Source: an uncultured Peptococcaceae bacterium
Lineage (GTDB): Bacteria; Bacillota; Peptococcia; Peptococcales; Peptococcaceae
Assembly: GCA_902496505.1 (NCBI GenBank)
Contig: CABVBB010000034.1
Span: forward strand, 1-10,319
Direction: 5' to 3'
Length of the DNA: 10,319 nt
In this document: piece after piece, positions 1 to 7,409 of the stretch
Layout of the letters: each line of letters begins with the position of its first letter
Numbering within the stretch: the first letter of the stretch is position 1
Program-made: the position numbers and the translations under genes
Notes under the pieces: model-generated
The model's database searches: none
What the model was told of the DNA's origin: nothing
What the model saw: only the letters and a program-made list of their open reading frames with translations

Positions 1-2465
1 ATTTTGCTTATCCGCAGTACAACTGCGGCTACAGCAAGGTCGTGCTGATGGCGCGCAAGGATGACAGCCGCATCCACAGCTATGACCTCAGCACCTTTAA
101 CGGCAAGACCATCGGCATTTACGAGAAGGCTACAGAAAATATCCGCCGGCTTAAGGAATATTTAAATATCCAGGGACTGGACTGCAATATCCGCTATTTT
201 AATTTTGATGAACTGATGGTCACCGGCGATCTGTACCACTATCTGCAGGATGGCGAGGTCGATCTGCTGCTGGGCAATAGTGCGGACATGGTGGAGGCTT
301 TTTATATCGCAGCGGAGTTTGATTCGCAGCCGCATTATATCGTGGCGCAGCCTGATGCGCCGGAAGTGCTGGCGGGGCTCAATATGGCTTTGGAAAAGAT
401 CTATGCGGCAGATCCCAGCTTTGCGGACAAGGTCTATGAGGCCAATTTCAAAAATACGGCTGTCGGTCACACTGATCTGACGGCAGAAGAATTGGCTTAT
501 ATCCGTCAAAAAGGAACGGTGACCGTAGCGGCGCCCCACCGCTGGCATCCGATGATCTGTTTGGACAGCGACGATTACCACAGCGGTTTTGTGCCCGATG
601 TGCTGGACGAGGTCACCGCTTTTTCCGGGCTGCAATTTGAATATGTCGTCTGCGATAATTACACCGAAGCGGTGGCGTGCGTACAACAGGGCCAGGCCGA
701 TATGCTGGGCTTTTTTATCGGACAGGAGGATGATGCGCTGGAGCAAGGATTGGCGCTCACCGAGCCTTATGCCGATGTGGCTTCGATCCTCGTGCGCAAC
801 AAAAATGTCAGTTATCCGGCGGACGGTTTGGTCGGCGGCGTGCTCAAAGGCAGCGTTATGCCCAGCACCATCGCCGTGGACAAGATCGTCTCCTATGAGC
901 TGGTCGATGAGGCGCTGAGTGATGTCAACAGCGGCAAGATCGACTTCTATTACGGCATCGCGCCCCACGTCGAGGATATCATCCGGCAGGAAAATTTCAC
1001 CAATGTGGTGCAGGTCAGCCTGATCAATGATTCTATGGCCACCAGCTTTGCGCTGCCCGCACCGGTGCAGCCGGAGCTCTTCACCATCCTCAACAAGGCC
1101 ATCAACAATTTGACCACCGAACAAAAAATGACCATCCGCACGCGCAATACCGTCTCCATCGGGGAGACGCATATGACGCTCAAAAGTCTGGTCTATGCCA
1201 ATCCAGTGCTGGCCATCGGCATCGTCGCTTTGTTTCTCCTGCTCATCGTAGCGATCGTGCTTTTGGCCGCCCATTCGCGGCTGCGTGCGGCCTCTATGCG
1301 GGTGGAGATCAATAAAGCCGAGGCCGACAGCCGCGCCAAGAGCGAATTCCTTTCGCGGATGAGCCACGAGATCCGCACGCCGATGAACGCTATCGTCGGG
1401 CTGGCCGATCTCACGGTGATGATCCCTGATCTTCCAGAAAAAGCGCAGATCAATCTCAAAAAGATCAAATCCTCATCCCGCTATCTCCTCAGCCTGATCA
1501 ACGATATTTTGGACGTGAGCCGCATCGAAAGCGGCAAGATGGAATTGGCCGCAACGCCTTTTTCCCTCTCTGTCATGCTCTGTGATATCGAAAGCATGCT
1601 GGCCAGTGACGCTGTCAACAAAAAACTGGCCTTCCACGTAGAAAGCCAGCTCAAGGACGATGTACTGGTCGGCGATGGTCTCCGCTTGCGGCAGGTCATC
1701 CTCAACCTTTTGTCCAATGCTTTTAAGTTCACTCCCGCAGGGGGAACAGTGCGGCTGGTGGTGACGCAGGAAGCTGCGGACGGCCAGAGCGCCTCCTATA
1801 CCATCCGCGTCATCGACAATGGCATCGGCATTGCAGAAGAAGATCAGGAACGCATTTTCCTGAGCTTTGAGCAGATCGGCAGCAATATCACCAAGAGTCA
1901 GGGCACAGGCTTGGGCCTGGCCATCAGCAAAAATATCGTCGAGCTTATGCACAGCCGCCTCCAGCTCAAGAGCACGCTCGGTGAGGGCAGCGAATTTTAT
2001 TTCACCTTCACTCTGCCCATAGGCGAACTGGAAGAACCGCAGACAACGGGCCAAGTGCCGACGGAAAATATGCTGCAAGATGTACGCATCCTTCTGGCGG
2101 AAGACAATGATCTCAACGCCGAGATCGCCAGCGAGCTTTTAGAAGCCCAAGGTGCGCAAGTCACTCGGGCCGAAAACGGTCAAAAAGCGCTGGAACTTTT
2201 CCGCCAAAGTGATTTGCATACGTATCAAGTCATCCTCATGGATATCATGATGCCCATCATGAACGGCTTGGATGCCACGCAGGCCATCCGCGCGCTGGCA
2301 AGAGAGGATGCCAAGACCGTCCCCATCATCGCCATGACCGCCAATACCTTCAAAGAAGATATGGATTCCGCCTTGGCTGCCGGCATGAATGATTTCGTGC
2401 CCAAACCCGTCGATGTGGCCATCCTTTATCAAAAATTATACGGCGCTCTGCAAGAAGCAGAGTGA
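1..2465 (+). CDS. Hybrid sensor histidine kinase with periplasmic solute-binding domains (5' partial)
   Basis: The frame is open from the first complete codon at 3 and runs off the left edge, so the true start is outside; a GTG at 42 is internal. About 820 residues are visible. In order: the end of one solute-binding (SBP_bac_3-like) domain (to about 450), a second complete one (about 516-1110), one membrane helix (about 1203-1275), a HisKA domain with H-box FLSRMSHEIRTPMN and phospho-accepting His codon at 1365, and a HATPase domain with N-box Asn codon 1704, G1 motif DNGIGI at 1815 and G2 motif GTGLGL at 1902. A C-terminal receiver follows, with acidic pair AEDN near 2099, phospho-acceptor Asp codon 2241 (LMDIMMP) and Lys codon 2403 (VPKP). 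All catalytic residues are present. By family knowledge the outside domains bind a small solute such as an amino acid and control autophosphorylation, with relay to the receiver. The ligand and output partner are not visible; an Hpt protein would be needed for onward relay. Confidence 0.93.
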   Translation, partial: FAYPQYNCGYSKVVLMARKDDSRIHSYDLSTFNGKTIGIYEKATENIRRLKEYLNIQGLDCNIRYFNFDELMVTGDLYHYLQDGEVDLLLGNSADMVEAFYIAAEFDSQPHYIVAQPDAPEVLAGLNMALEKIYAADPSFADKVYEANFKNTAVGHTDLTAEELAYIRQKGTVTVAAPHRWHPMICLDSDDYHSGFVPDVLDEVTAFSGLQFEYVVCDNYTEAVACVQQGQADMLGFFIGQEDDALEQGLALTEPYADVASILVRNKNVSYPADGLVGGVLKGSVMPSTIAVDKIVSYELVDEALSDVNSGKIDFYYGIAPHVEDIIRQENFTNVVQVSLINDSMATSFALPAPVQPELFTILNKAINNLTTEQKMTIRTRNTVSIGETHMTLKSLVYANPVLAIGIVALFLLLIVAIVLLAAHSRLRAASMRVEINKAEADSRAKSEFLSRMSHEIRTPMNAIVGLADLTVMIPDLPEKAQINLKKIKSSSRYLLSLINDILDVSRIESGKMELAATPFSLSVMLCDIESMLASDAVNKKLAFHVESQLKDDVLVGDGLRLRQVILNLLSNAFKFTPAGGTVRLVVTQEAADGQSASYTIRVIDNGIGIAEEDQERIFLSFEQIGSNITKSQGTGLGLAISKNIVELMHSRLQLKSTLGEGSEFYFTFTLPIGELEEPQTTGQVPTENMLQDVRILLAEDNDLNAEIASELLEAQGAQVTRAENGQKALELFRQSDLHTYQVILMDIMMPIMNGLDATQAIRALAREDAKTVPIIAMTANTFKEDMDSALAAGMNDFVPKPVDVAILYQKLYGALQEAE

Positions 2466-2472
2466 TCTCCCC

Positions 2473-2502
2473 AAAAGCCGCTCACTTTGCTGGGCGGCTT
2501 TT
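2473..2502 (+). terminator. Intrinsic terminator of the hybrid kinase gene
   Basis: Arms 2473-2484 and 2491-2502 pair over 12 positions (one G-U) around a 6-base loop, starting 8 bases after the kinase stop. The stem ends in TTTT. The run of T is short, so termination may be incomplete and shared with the next hairpin. Confidence 0.7.
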
Positions 2503-2526
2503 GTGCGGCGTAAAATAAAGGCAGCC

Positions 2527-2570
2527 AAAAGGCGCTGAGCTCTCGTGGGAGTCCAGCGCCTTTTCTTTTG
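2527..2570. terminator. Bidirectional terminator between the convergent kinase and XRE genes
   Basis: Perfect 11-bp inverted repeat: AAAAGGCGCTG at 2527-2537 and CAGCGCCTTTT at 2554-2564. It is followed by CTTTTGG on the + strand, and by TTTTGG on the - strand because of the A-run in the left arm. It lies 15 bases past the stop of the XRE gene on the - strand and behind the kinase terminator on the + strand, so it can serve both. Confidence 0.8.
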
Positions 2571-2578
2571 GAGCAGGG

Positions 2579-3694
2579 TCAAGCTTTGAGGAGATGGAAG
2601 CGCAGCTTTTGCAAGAGCTGCTCAAAGCGCGTCTCCTCCTTTAAAAAAGCCAAGAGGGGATTTTGGGCAACGCTCTCATAGAGACTCTCTCTGACCAAGC
2701 GGGGATCGCGGGGCACAGCCGGACCCAGCGTCAGTTCCTCCAGCCAAGGCGTGATAAGATCGAAATAATCGTCCCCATGCAGCGTATACAAAAGATCCCC
2801 CTGAGCGCATACTGCGCCGTAGCGCTCCAACTGCGCCAGAGACCGCTCACGCTCAGCCCGTCTGGCATAATAAAGCGCAGACGCCAGATAAAAATTGAGC
2901 GCCACCAGAGGATGCAGCGTCTCTAGGGCAAAAGTCTCCAATACCTGCTCAGTACGTGCGATGATCCGCTCTGCGCGCAGAGGCTCCTCCTGATAAAACG
3001 CCAGCAGCAGCGTGCCCTCATCCACCAAAAACAGCAGATGCTGGTACATATCCACTTGCAGCACTTGGCGCGCCTTTTCCGGTTGACCCATATTTTGATA
3101 AGCCAGTGCCAGCTGTCCCGTGTCCGTGGAGAGTGGTTGGATCGTCTCGCCGTAAAGTGCGGCCAAATTTTCCGGCTGGCCAAGAAATTGCCAGCACATC
3201 CCCTCCAAGCTCAGCGCTTGGCGGCTGAGCCAAATATCCTCGCTTTCCTGCCGGACGCGCTGGGTCAGCGCGATCGCTCTATGAAGCAGCGCTTGCTGCT
3301 GTTCCGCTGTCGGCGCCAGCATGCAGTGGTTGACCAAAAGGACAGCCATCTGGATAAGCAAAGGATAGCAGGCATAGTAGGACTTGATGGTCTCTTCACA
3401 GCGCGCCAGTACCTCGGCAAAAGGCTCTGCGGCAAATGCCTGCGCCAGCTCGTGATACAGCGCGCGGATAGCCGCCTTGTCCAGCTGCGGCCGGTAATCC
3501 ACCAATTCATCGATGCTCACCCCAAAATAAGCAGCCAATTTGGGCAGCAGCGTGATATCTGGATAGCTCTGTCCCGTCTCCCATTTGGACACCGACGCCT
3601 TGGAGACGCCCAGATGCGCCGCCACCTCCTCCTGCGTCAGACCACGTTCCCGCCGTCTGTGCGCCAGCGTCGCTGCGATATTGATCTCATTCAT
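2579..3694 (-). CDS. XRE-family transcriptional regulator with long helical (TPR-like) C-terminal domain
   Basis: The product is 371 residues. Residues 5-65 are a Cro/C1-type helix-turn-helix: the recognition region reads GVSKASVSKWETGQSYPD, and LLPKLAAYFGVSIDELV closes the domain. The remaining 300 residues are helix-rich with pairs such as ALAYQNMGQPEKARQVL, which looks like degenerate TPR. The start at 3694 is chosen because AGGAGGTG (complement of 3702-3709) sits 7 bases before it and the HTH begins at once. The frame is open further upstream, to about 4123, but that stretch overlaps the divergent acetyltransferase and is not coding. By family, it would be a cytoplasmic DNA-binding regulator, perhaps of its own promoter and of the divergent acetyltransferase operon. 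HTH-TPR layouts recall the peptide-responsive RRNPP group, but no pheromone gene is visible and the similarity is only architectural. Target and signal are unknown. Confidence 0.9.
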   Translation of the reverse strand: MNEINIAATLAHRRRERGLTQEEVAAHLGVSKASVSKWETGQSYPDITLLPKLAAYFGVSIDELVDYRPQLDKAAIRALYHELAQAFAAEPFAEVLARCEETIKSYYACYPLLIQMAVLLVNHCMLAPTAEQQQALLHRAIALTQRVRQESEDIWLSRQALSLEGMCWQFLGQPENLAALYGETIQPLSTDTGQLALAYQNMGQPEKARQVLQVDMYQHLLFLVDEGTLLLAFYQEEPLRAERIIARTEQVLETFALETLHPLVALNFYLASALYYARRAERERSLAQLERYGAVCAQGDLLYTLHGDDYFDLITPWLEELTLGPAVPRDPRLVRESLYESVAQNPLLAFLKEETRFEQLLQKLRFHLLKA

Positions 3695-3715
3695 CGGCAA
3701 ACACCTCCTGCTCCT

Positions 3716-3744
3716 ATTGTACCCGCTGCCCACGCCGCAGACAA
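3716..3744 (-). promoter_or_regulatory. Promoter of the XRE regulator gene
   Basis: On the - strand, TTGTCT (-35, complement of 3739-3744) and TACAAT (-10, complement of 3716-3721) are separated by exactly 17 bases. The ribosome binding site AGGAGGTG begins 7 bases after the -10, so the transcript would have a very short leader. Confidence 0.65.
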
Positions 3745-3757
3745 GCGCGCCCTGCGC

Positions 3758-3776
3758 GATTTCAGCAGATGAAATC
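3758..3776. promoter_or_regulatory. 19-bp dyad, candidate operator between divergent promoters
   Basis: GATTTCA at 3758-3764, 5 bases, then TGAAATC at 3770-3776: a perfect 7-bp inverted repeat. It lies 13 bases upstream of the XRE -35 and 21 bases upstream of the acetyltransferase -35. The size and symmetry suit a dimeric HTH regulator. That the neighbouring XRE protein binds it is an inference from position. Confidence 0.5.
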
Positions 3777-3797
3777 AACCGCCGCGATACAAAAAAG

Positions 3798-3826
3798 CTG
3801 ACACGCTGAACCGCCCATGGTAGAAT
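3798..3826 (+). promoter_or_regulatory. Promoter of the acetyltransferase-TPR operon
   Basis: CTGACA (3798-3803) and TAGAAT (3821-3826) are spaced by 17 bases, 24 bases upstream of the ATG at 3851. A purine-rich ribosome binding site (CGGAGGG, 3838-3844) follows. Confidence 0.65.
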
Positions 3827-3850
3827 AGGAGCAAGAACGGAGGGACTAGA

Positions 3851-4237
3851 ATGGAATACATCGTCGATGATCAAAATTTGCAGGCAGAGACATTTCTCGC
3901 CTTTGTCAACCAAGTTTGGCCCGGTGATTATGACTTGGAGAAGACAGAGCAGGCCTTGGCGAAAACGCTCAACATTACCGCCTATGCAGGAGATACGCTG
4001 GTGGGCTGCCTGCGCCTCCTCACGGATGGCTATTATTTCGGCACCATTACAGAGCTCTTGGTATTGCCGGCGTATCAGAAGCAAGGGATCGGCAGCCGCC
4101 TGCTCCAACTGGCCAAAGCCCATACCCCGACCCGGCTCTACTTTGGCGCACAGCCCGGAGCAGAAGCCTTCTATGAAAAAAACGGCTGCGCCAAAAGCCT
4201 GCCCTCGTACATGATCGAGAAGGCAGGTGACGAATGA
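3851..4237 (+). CDS. GNAT-family N-acetyltransferase
   Basis: A 128-residue single-domain protein, short but normal for compact GNAT enzymes. The acetyl-CoA-binding motif A is visible at residues 69-86, ending a beta strand (ITELLVLP) and carrying the Q-K-Q-G-I-G pyrophosphate loop at 76-81. The motif B segment AEAFYEKNG is at 104-112. By family it transfers an acetyl group from acetyl-CoA to an amine on a small molecule or protein in the cytoplasm; the substrate cannot be told from the sequence. The start at 3851 has GGAGGG 6 bases upstream. The gene is first in a unit with the TPR protein (the stop overlaps an ATG at 4234) and is divergent from the XRE regulator, which may control it. Confidence 0.88.
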   Translation: MEYIVDDQNLQAETFLAFVNQVWPGDYDLEKTEQALAKTLNITAYAGDTLVGCLRLLTDGYYFGTITELLVLPAYQKQGIGSRLLQLAKAHTPTRLYFGAQPGAEAFYEKNGCAKSLPSYMIEKAGDE

Positions 4238-4257
4238 TGAAAAAGGAGGAGCAGTCT

Positions 4258-4737
4258 ATGGAGCAAGATGACACATTCCTAGACGACTTAGCGCCAGTAC
4301 GAGCGCGAATGAACGAATTGGCGGAGTTAGGCAACGAGCTGGAGGCAAAGGGGCGTTTCGATGACGCGGTAGAGGCGTGGCAGGAAGGCCTCAGCCTCAT
4401 CCCCGAACCCCAGCAATTTTACAGCGAGACCATCTGGTTTTTGGCCGCTATTGGCGATGTGTATTTCCAAAAGGGGCTCTATCCGCAGGCTCATCGCTGT
4501 TTTGACCAAGCCCGCGGCAATCTGAGCGGCGAAGGCTACGCCAATCCCTTCATCATGCTGCGGTTGGGTGAATGTGCCCTAGAGATAGGTGACGAGCCCA
4601 ACGCCCTGGAATATCTGCTCCGCGCCTATATGCTGGACGGAGAAGACATCTTCGCCCCAGATGACGGCGTAGATTCGGACGGCAAGTACTTTGATTATCT
4701 CAAGACCCATATCGACCTGAGCAGCGGCGCGAGGTGA
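4258..4737 (+). CDS. Small tetratricopeptide-repeat (TPR) protein
   Basis: 159 residues from the preferred ATG at 4258, which has AAGGAGGA (4243-4250) 7 bases upstream. An in-frame ATG at 4234 overlaps the acetyltransferase stop but has only a poor, too-close ribosome binding site. Three TPR-like helix pairs can be read: residues 21-54 (ELEAKGRFDDAVEAWQEGL), about 60-93 (IGDVYFQKGLYPQAHRCF) and about 97-130 (LRLGECALEIGDEPNALEYL). No signal peptide, membrane segment or catalytic motif is present, and the protein is acidic. TPR proteins mediate protein-protein contacts. From memory, similar short acidic TPR proteins often sit in polymorphic-toxin loci as immunity-like genes, but no toxin gene is visible here, so that link is weak. 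Its partner is unknown. Confidence 0.8.
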   Translation: MEQDDTFLDDLAPVRARMNELAELGNELEAKGRFDDAVEAWQEGLSLIPEPQQFYSETIWFLAAIGDVYFQKGLYPQAHRCFDQARGNLSGEGYANPFIMLRLGECALEIGDEPNALEYLLRAYMLDGEDIFAPDDGVDSDGKYFDYLKTHIDLSSGAR

Positions 4738-4845
4738 GCTGAAACAATAAGTTCATCCGTCTGGTCAGCCCAACTACATGGTCAGAGTTACTCACATTCT
4801 GTCTGGTTATTATTGGGATAGTCTCCTTGTTTCAAAACAAGAGAT

Positions 4846-4874
4846 AAAAAAAGACCGCCCATGCCGGACGGTCT
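4846..4874 (-). terminator. Intrinsic terminator for the MATE gene (- strand)
   Basis: On the - strand, a 9-bp stem (complement of 4866-4874 with 4852-4860, one G-U pair) and 5-base loop are followed by seven T (complement of 4846-4852). It lies about 125 bases past the MATE stop. Confidence 0.75.
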
Positions 4875-4959
4875 AACGCCTTAAAACGGTCTAACCGCCC
4901 TGCTAAAAGCGGCAGATCCTTTTGTTATGGCTATGATAAACGACAATAGCTTATACGTC

Positions 4960-4991
4960 AAGCACCTTGATCAGTTGGCAGGTGCTTTTTT
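4960..4991 (+). terminator. Intrinsic terminator of the acetyltransferase-TPR operon
   Basis: AAGCACCT (4960-4967) pairs with AGGTGCTT (4980-4987), giving an 8-bp stem. It is followed by a run of six T ending at 4991 on the + strand. It lies 220 bases after the TPR stop, inside what would be the 3' untranslated region of the MATE transcript on the other strand. Confidence 0.7.
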
Positions 4992-4999
4992 GTGCGGGA

Positions 5000-6358
5000 T
5001 CACGCCTGGGCGGATATGACCGCGGGTCCCAGGAGTTTGCGGCGGTATTTGCGGTAATAGACGATGCCGGTGATATCGGCCAGCGCCCAGCCGATGGGGA
5101 CAGCGGCCCAGATGCCAGTGACGCCGATGGCGGGGATGGCAGAGAGCGCGTAGGCTAAGACGACGCGGGTGCCCAGGGAGATCACAGTGAGCACTACCGA
5201 CATAGCGGGTCTATTGACCGCACGGTAAAAGCCATAGAGCAGAAAGAGGATACCGATGCCCAGATAACAGGAAGCCTCGATACGCAGATAATGCACGCCC
5301 GCGGCGATGATGGCCGTTTCGGTCGGTTGGACGAAAATTTCCATCAAGGGCCGTGCGAAAATACAGACGCCCAAGCTGATGATCATGCAGAAGATAAAGA
5401 CCGTGACGAAGGCGCTCTTGATGCCCTGCTGGATGCGCTCGCCCTTGCCTGCGCCGTGATTCTGCGCCACATAGGTGGAAAAAGCATTGCCAAAGTCCTG
5501 CACCGGCATATACGCAAAGGAATCGATCTTCACAGCGGCGGCAAAGGCGGCCATGATCACCGTGCCGAAGCTGTTGACCAGCCCCTGCACCATCAGGATG
5601 CCAAAATTCATCACCGACTGCTGTAAGCAGGTGAGGAAAGAAAGGCTGGCGATATCCTTGGCGATGTGACCATCCCAGCACAGATGGCGGCGGCTGACCC
5701 TGAGTTCAGGGAAGCACAGCAGCGCGTAAGCCATGATGCCCAAGCCTGCCGCGAACTGGGCGATGACCGTCGCAATAGCTGCGCCTTTGATGCCCCAGGC
5801 GAAAACCAGCACAAAGACCAAGTCCAAAACGATATTGAGCACCGCAGAGACGGCTAAAAAGAGCAGCGGCGTGACCGAATTGCCCACTGCCCGCAGGAGA
5901 TTGGCAAAGTAATTGTACAAAAACGTGGCGGCCATTCCCCAGAAAATGATCCAGAGATAATCATGCATCAGCGGCGCCACAGCGCCCGTGACCTGCAAAA
6001 GCCGGATGATGCCATCCAGCCCCAAGAAGACCGCGATATTGAGCACGATGGTGACCAAAGCGATCAAAATAAACGAGATGACCATGCTCTTTTTCAGCCG
6101 TTCTTCATCCCGACGGCCGTACTGGATGGCAAAGGCCGCGCCGCTGCCCATACACAGCCCCAAAAAGATCGAGGTCAAAAAAACCATCAGCGCATACGAC
6201 GACCCCACAGCCGCCAGCGCCTCTGGCCCCAAAAAACGCCCCACGACCCACGTGTCGCAGACATTATATAATTGCTGCAAAAGATTGCCCACCATCAGCG
6301 GCAGCGCAAAACGCAAAAGATTGCCCGTGATAGGACCTTCCGTCAGATCTCTCTGCAT
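5000..6358 (-). CDS. MATE-family multidrug/Na+(H+) antiporter
   Basis: 452 residues, the usual MATE length, with about 12 hydrophobic segments in two matching halves. The N-terminal half opens with the family pattern LPLMVGNLLQQLYNVCDTWVVG and continues with ALAAVGSS; the second half repeats it around LQQSVMNFGILMVQGLVNSFG and ends with a basic tail (YYRKYRRKL). The start at 6358 is set by AAGGAGGA (complement of 6365-6372) 6 bases before it; a longer frame to 6424 has no such site and runs through the promoter. Family role: inner-membrane export of cationic drugs or metabolites using a Na+ or proton gradient. The sequence does not show the substrate. It is transcribed alone and is divergent from the DegV gene. 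Confidence 0.93.
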   Translation of the reverse strand: MQRDLTEGPITGNLLRFALPLMVGNLLQQLYNVCDTWVVGRFLGPEALAAVGSSYALMVFLTSIFLGLCMGSGAAFAIQYGRRDEERLKKSMVISFILIALVTIVLNIAVFLGLDGIIRLLQVTGAVAPLMHDYLWIIFWGMAATFLYNYFANLLRAVGNSVTPLLFLAVSAVLNIVLDLVFVLVFAWGIKGAAIATVIAQFAAGLGIMAYALLCFPELRVSRRHLCWDGHIAKDIASLSFLTCLQQSVMNFGILMVQGLVNSFGTVIMAAFAAAVKIDSFAYMPVQDFGNAFSTYVAQNHGAGKGERIQQGIKSAFVTVFIFCMIISLGVCIFARPLMEIFVQPTETAIIAAGVHYLRIEASCYLGIGILFLLYGFYRAVNRPAMSVVLTVISLGTRVVLAYALSAIPAIGVTGIWAAVPIGWALADITGIVYYRKYRRKLLGPAVISAQA

Positions 6359-6395
6359 TATGATTCCTCCTTGCCCAATGGATCCATATAGGCAA

Positions 6396-6424
6396 AGTCT
6401 AGCAGATACGCAAGATAAAGTCAA
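6396..6424 (-). promoter_or_regulatory. Promoter of the MATE gene
   Basis: On the - strand, TTGACT (complement of 6419-6424) and TAGACT (complement of 6396-6401) are spaced by 17 bases, 37 bases upstream of the start at 6358. Confidence 0.6.
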
Positions 6425-6425
6425 A

Positions 6426-6523
6426 AAATTCTTCCGGCAAAAAACACCAGCTGGCAGGGAAAAAAACGCTGTGCGAAGAATTTACAACAAAATCAGTTTT
6501 TGGGCGGCGGACGCCCAATTTTT
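6426..6523 (+). promoter_or_regulatory. Structured leader of the DegV gene with attenuator-like terminator
   Basis: A perfect 9-bp inverted repeat, AAATTCTTC (6426-6434) with GAAGAATTT (6475-6483), encloses 40 bases that include CCAGCTGG at 6447-6454. It is followed by an intrinsic-terminator shape: TTGGGCG (6500-6506), loop GCGGA, CGCCCAA (6512-6518), then TTTTT. This ends 8 bases before the ribosome binding site of the DegV gene. No + strand gene lies upstream to be terminated, so control of DegV itself is the simplest reading. No known riboswitch class was recognised and no clear + strand promoter was found. Confidence 0.45.
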
Positions 6524-6545
6524 ATGGAATAGGGAGTTAATGAAC

Positions 6546-7391
6546 ATGGCAAATCTACGCATCATCACTGATACAGCATCCGATATCACCGCATCAGAAG
6601 CCGAAATCTTAGGCATCACCCTGGTGCCGCTCACCATCCGCTTTGGCGAAGAAGAGATCCCTATGGACACAGAGGCGGATTTCCAAGCCTTTTTTGACCG
6701 CTTGGACGAGGCCAAGACACTGCCTGCCACCAGTCAGCCGTCACCAGAACTTTATCTGGAACAATTTTTGGACGCCAAGGCTCAGGGCGATGAAGTCCTG
6801 GTGCTCACCCTATCCGGCGGTCTCAGCGGCACCATCAATTCCGCCCAGCTGGCTAAAGACATGAGCGGCTATGATCCCATCACCATCATCGATACCCGTC
6901 AGGCCATCATCACCCAGCGTATGCTGGTGGAGCGCGCTGTGCTGCGCCGGTCGCAGGGCCTTTCCCGAGACGCTATTGCCCAGGAGATCCTCGATGCCAA
7001 AGATCGTATGGTGGTCTGCGGCGTGCTCGATACCCTCACCTTTCTGCGCAAAGGCGGCCGCATCCCGCCTACCTTTGATATCATCGGCAATGCTCTGCGC
7101 ATCAAGCCCATCATCGAGCTCAAAGACGGCGCTCTGATCAAGCTCGGACTGGTCCGCGGCTTAGGTAAAGGCAAAGAAGTGCTCTGGCGCGAATACGAAG
7201 ATGTCCAGGTCGATACAGATTGGCCGGTCTGCACAGGGTATACCTTTGACCGCGCCGCAGGCGAAGCCTTCCGCCAGGAAACGATGGCGCGCTTCGGCCT
7301 CACCGACTGCCCCTTCTACCCCGTCGGCGGCGTCATCGGCACCCACGTCGGCAAAAACTGCCTGGCCCTGGCCTTTGTCAAAAAAGCCTGA
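6546..7391 (+). CDS. DegV-family fatty-acid-binding protein (FakB-like)
   Basis: 281 residues, the normal DegV length. Visible family motifs: the opening strand RIITDTASDI (about residues 5-14), TSQPS at 62-66, SGGLSGT at 90-96 followed by INSA, and RKGGRI at 168-173; the second alpha/beta domain follows. By family knowledge DegV/FakB proteins bind a fatty acid and present it to the kinase FakA to make acyl-phosphate for phospholipid synthesis; no fakA is in this window. ATG at 6546 is preferred because AGGGAG (6531-6536) is 9 bases away; ATG at 6540 is only 3 bases from it and would add two residues. The frame stays open far upstream, across the leader and antisense to MATE, but nothing there looks coding. 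It is monocistronic, ending before a strong terminator. Confidence 0.93.
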   Translation: MANLRIITDTASDITASEAEILGITLVPLTIRFGEEEIPMDTEADFQAFFDRLDEAKTLPATSQPSPELYLEQFLDAKAQGDEVLVLTLSGGLSGTINSAQLAKDMSGYDPITIIDTRQAIITQRMLVERAVLRRSQGLSRDAIAQEILDAKDRMVVCGVLDTLTFLRKGGRIPPTFDIIGNALRIKPIIELKDGALIKLGLVRGLGKGKEVLWREYEDVQVDTDWPVCTGYTFDRAAGEAFRQETMARFGLTDCPFYPVGGVIGTHVGKNCLALAFVKKA

Positions 7392-7409
7392 GATGAGGGC
7401 GAATACGAT

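Larger units (their letters stand above)
4738..4999. other. Convergent intergenic region, no gene found
   Basis: 262 bases between the TPR and MATE stop codons. It contains a - strand terminator, a + strand terminator further along, a perfect 7-bp hairpin CTTGTTT-CA-AAACAAG at 4826-4841, and a tandem repeat of ACGGTCTAAC at 4868-4877 and 4886-4895 (18-base period). I see no start codon with a credible ribosome binding site or coding pattern. Confidence 0.6.

Noticed and set aside
162..1367. 401-codon open frame on the - strand across the kinase
   Set aside because: It is antisense to clear solute-binding and kinase sequence, with low-complexity His/Asp/Arg-rich translation and no motif.
3038..3772. 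244-codon open frame on the + strand opposite the XRE gene
   Set aside because: It overlaps the HTH coding region and the promoter; the translation shows no family motif.
3695..4123. N-terminal extension of the XRE frame
   Set aside because: It overlaps the divergent acetyltransferase; the HTH domain, AGGAGGTG site and promoter all point to the start at 3694.
6244..6272. TATAAT at 6267-6272 as a + strand promoter for the DegV gene
   Set aside because: It lies inside the MATE coding region, has no -35 at a suitable distance and is about 275 bases from the start.
5988..6545. N-terminal extension of the DegV frame
   Set aside because: The stretch is antisense to MATE and crosses its promoter and the leader hairpins. 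DegV homology begins at 6546, next to a proper ribosome binding site.
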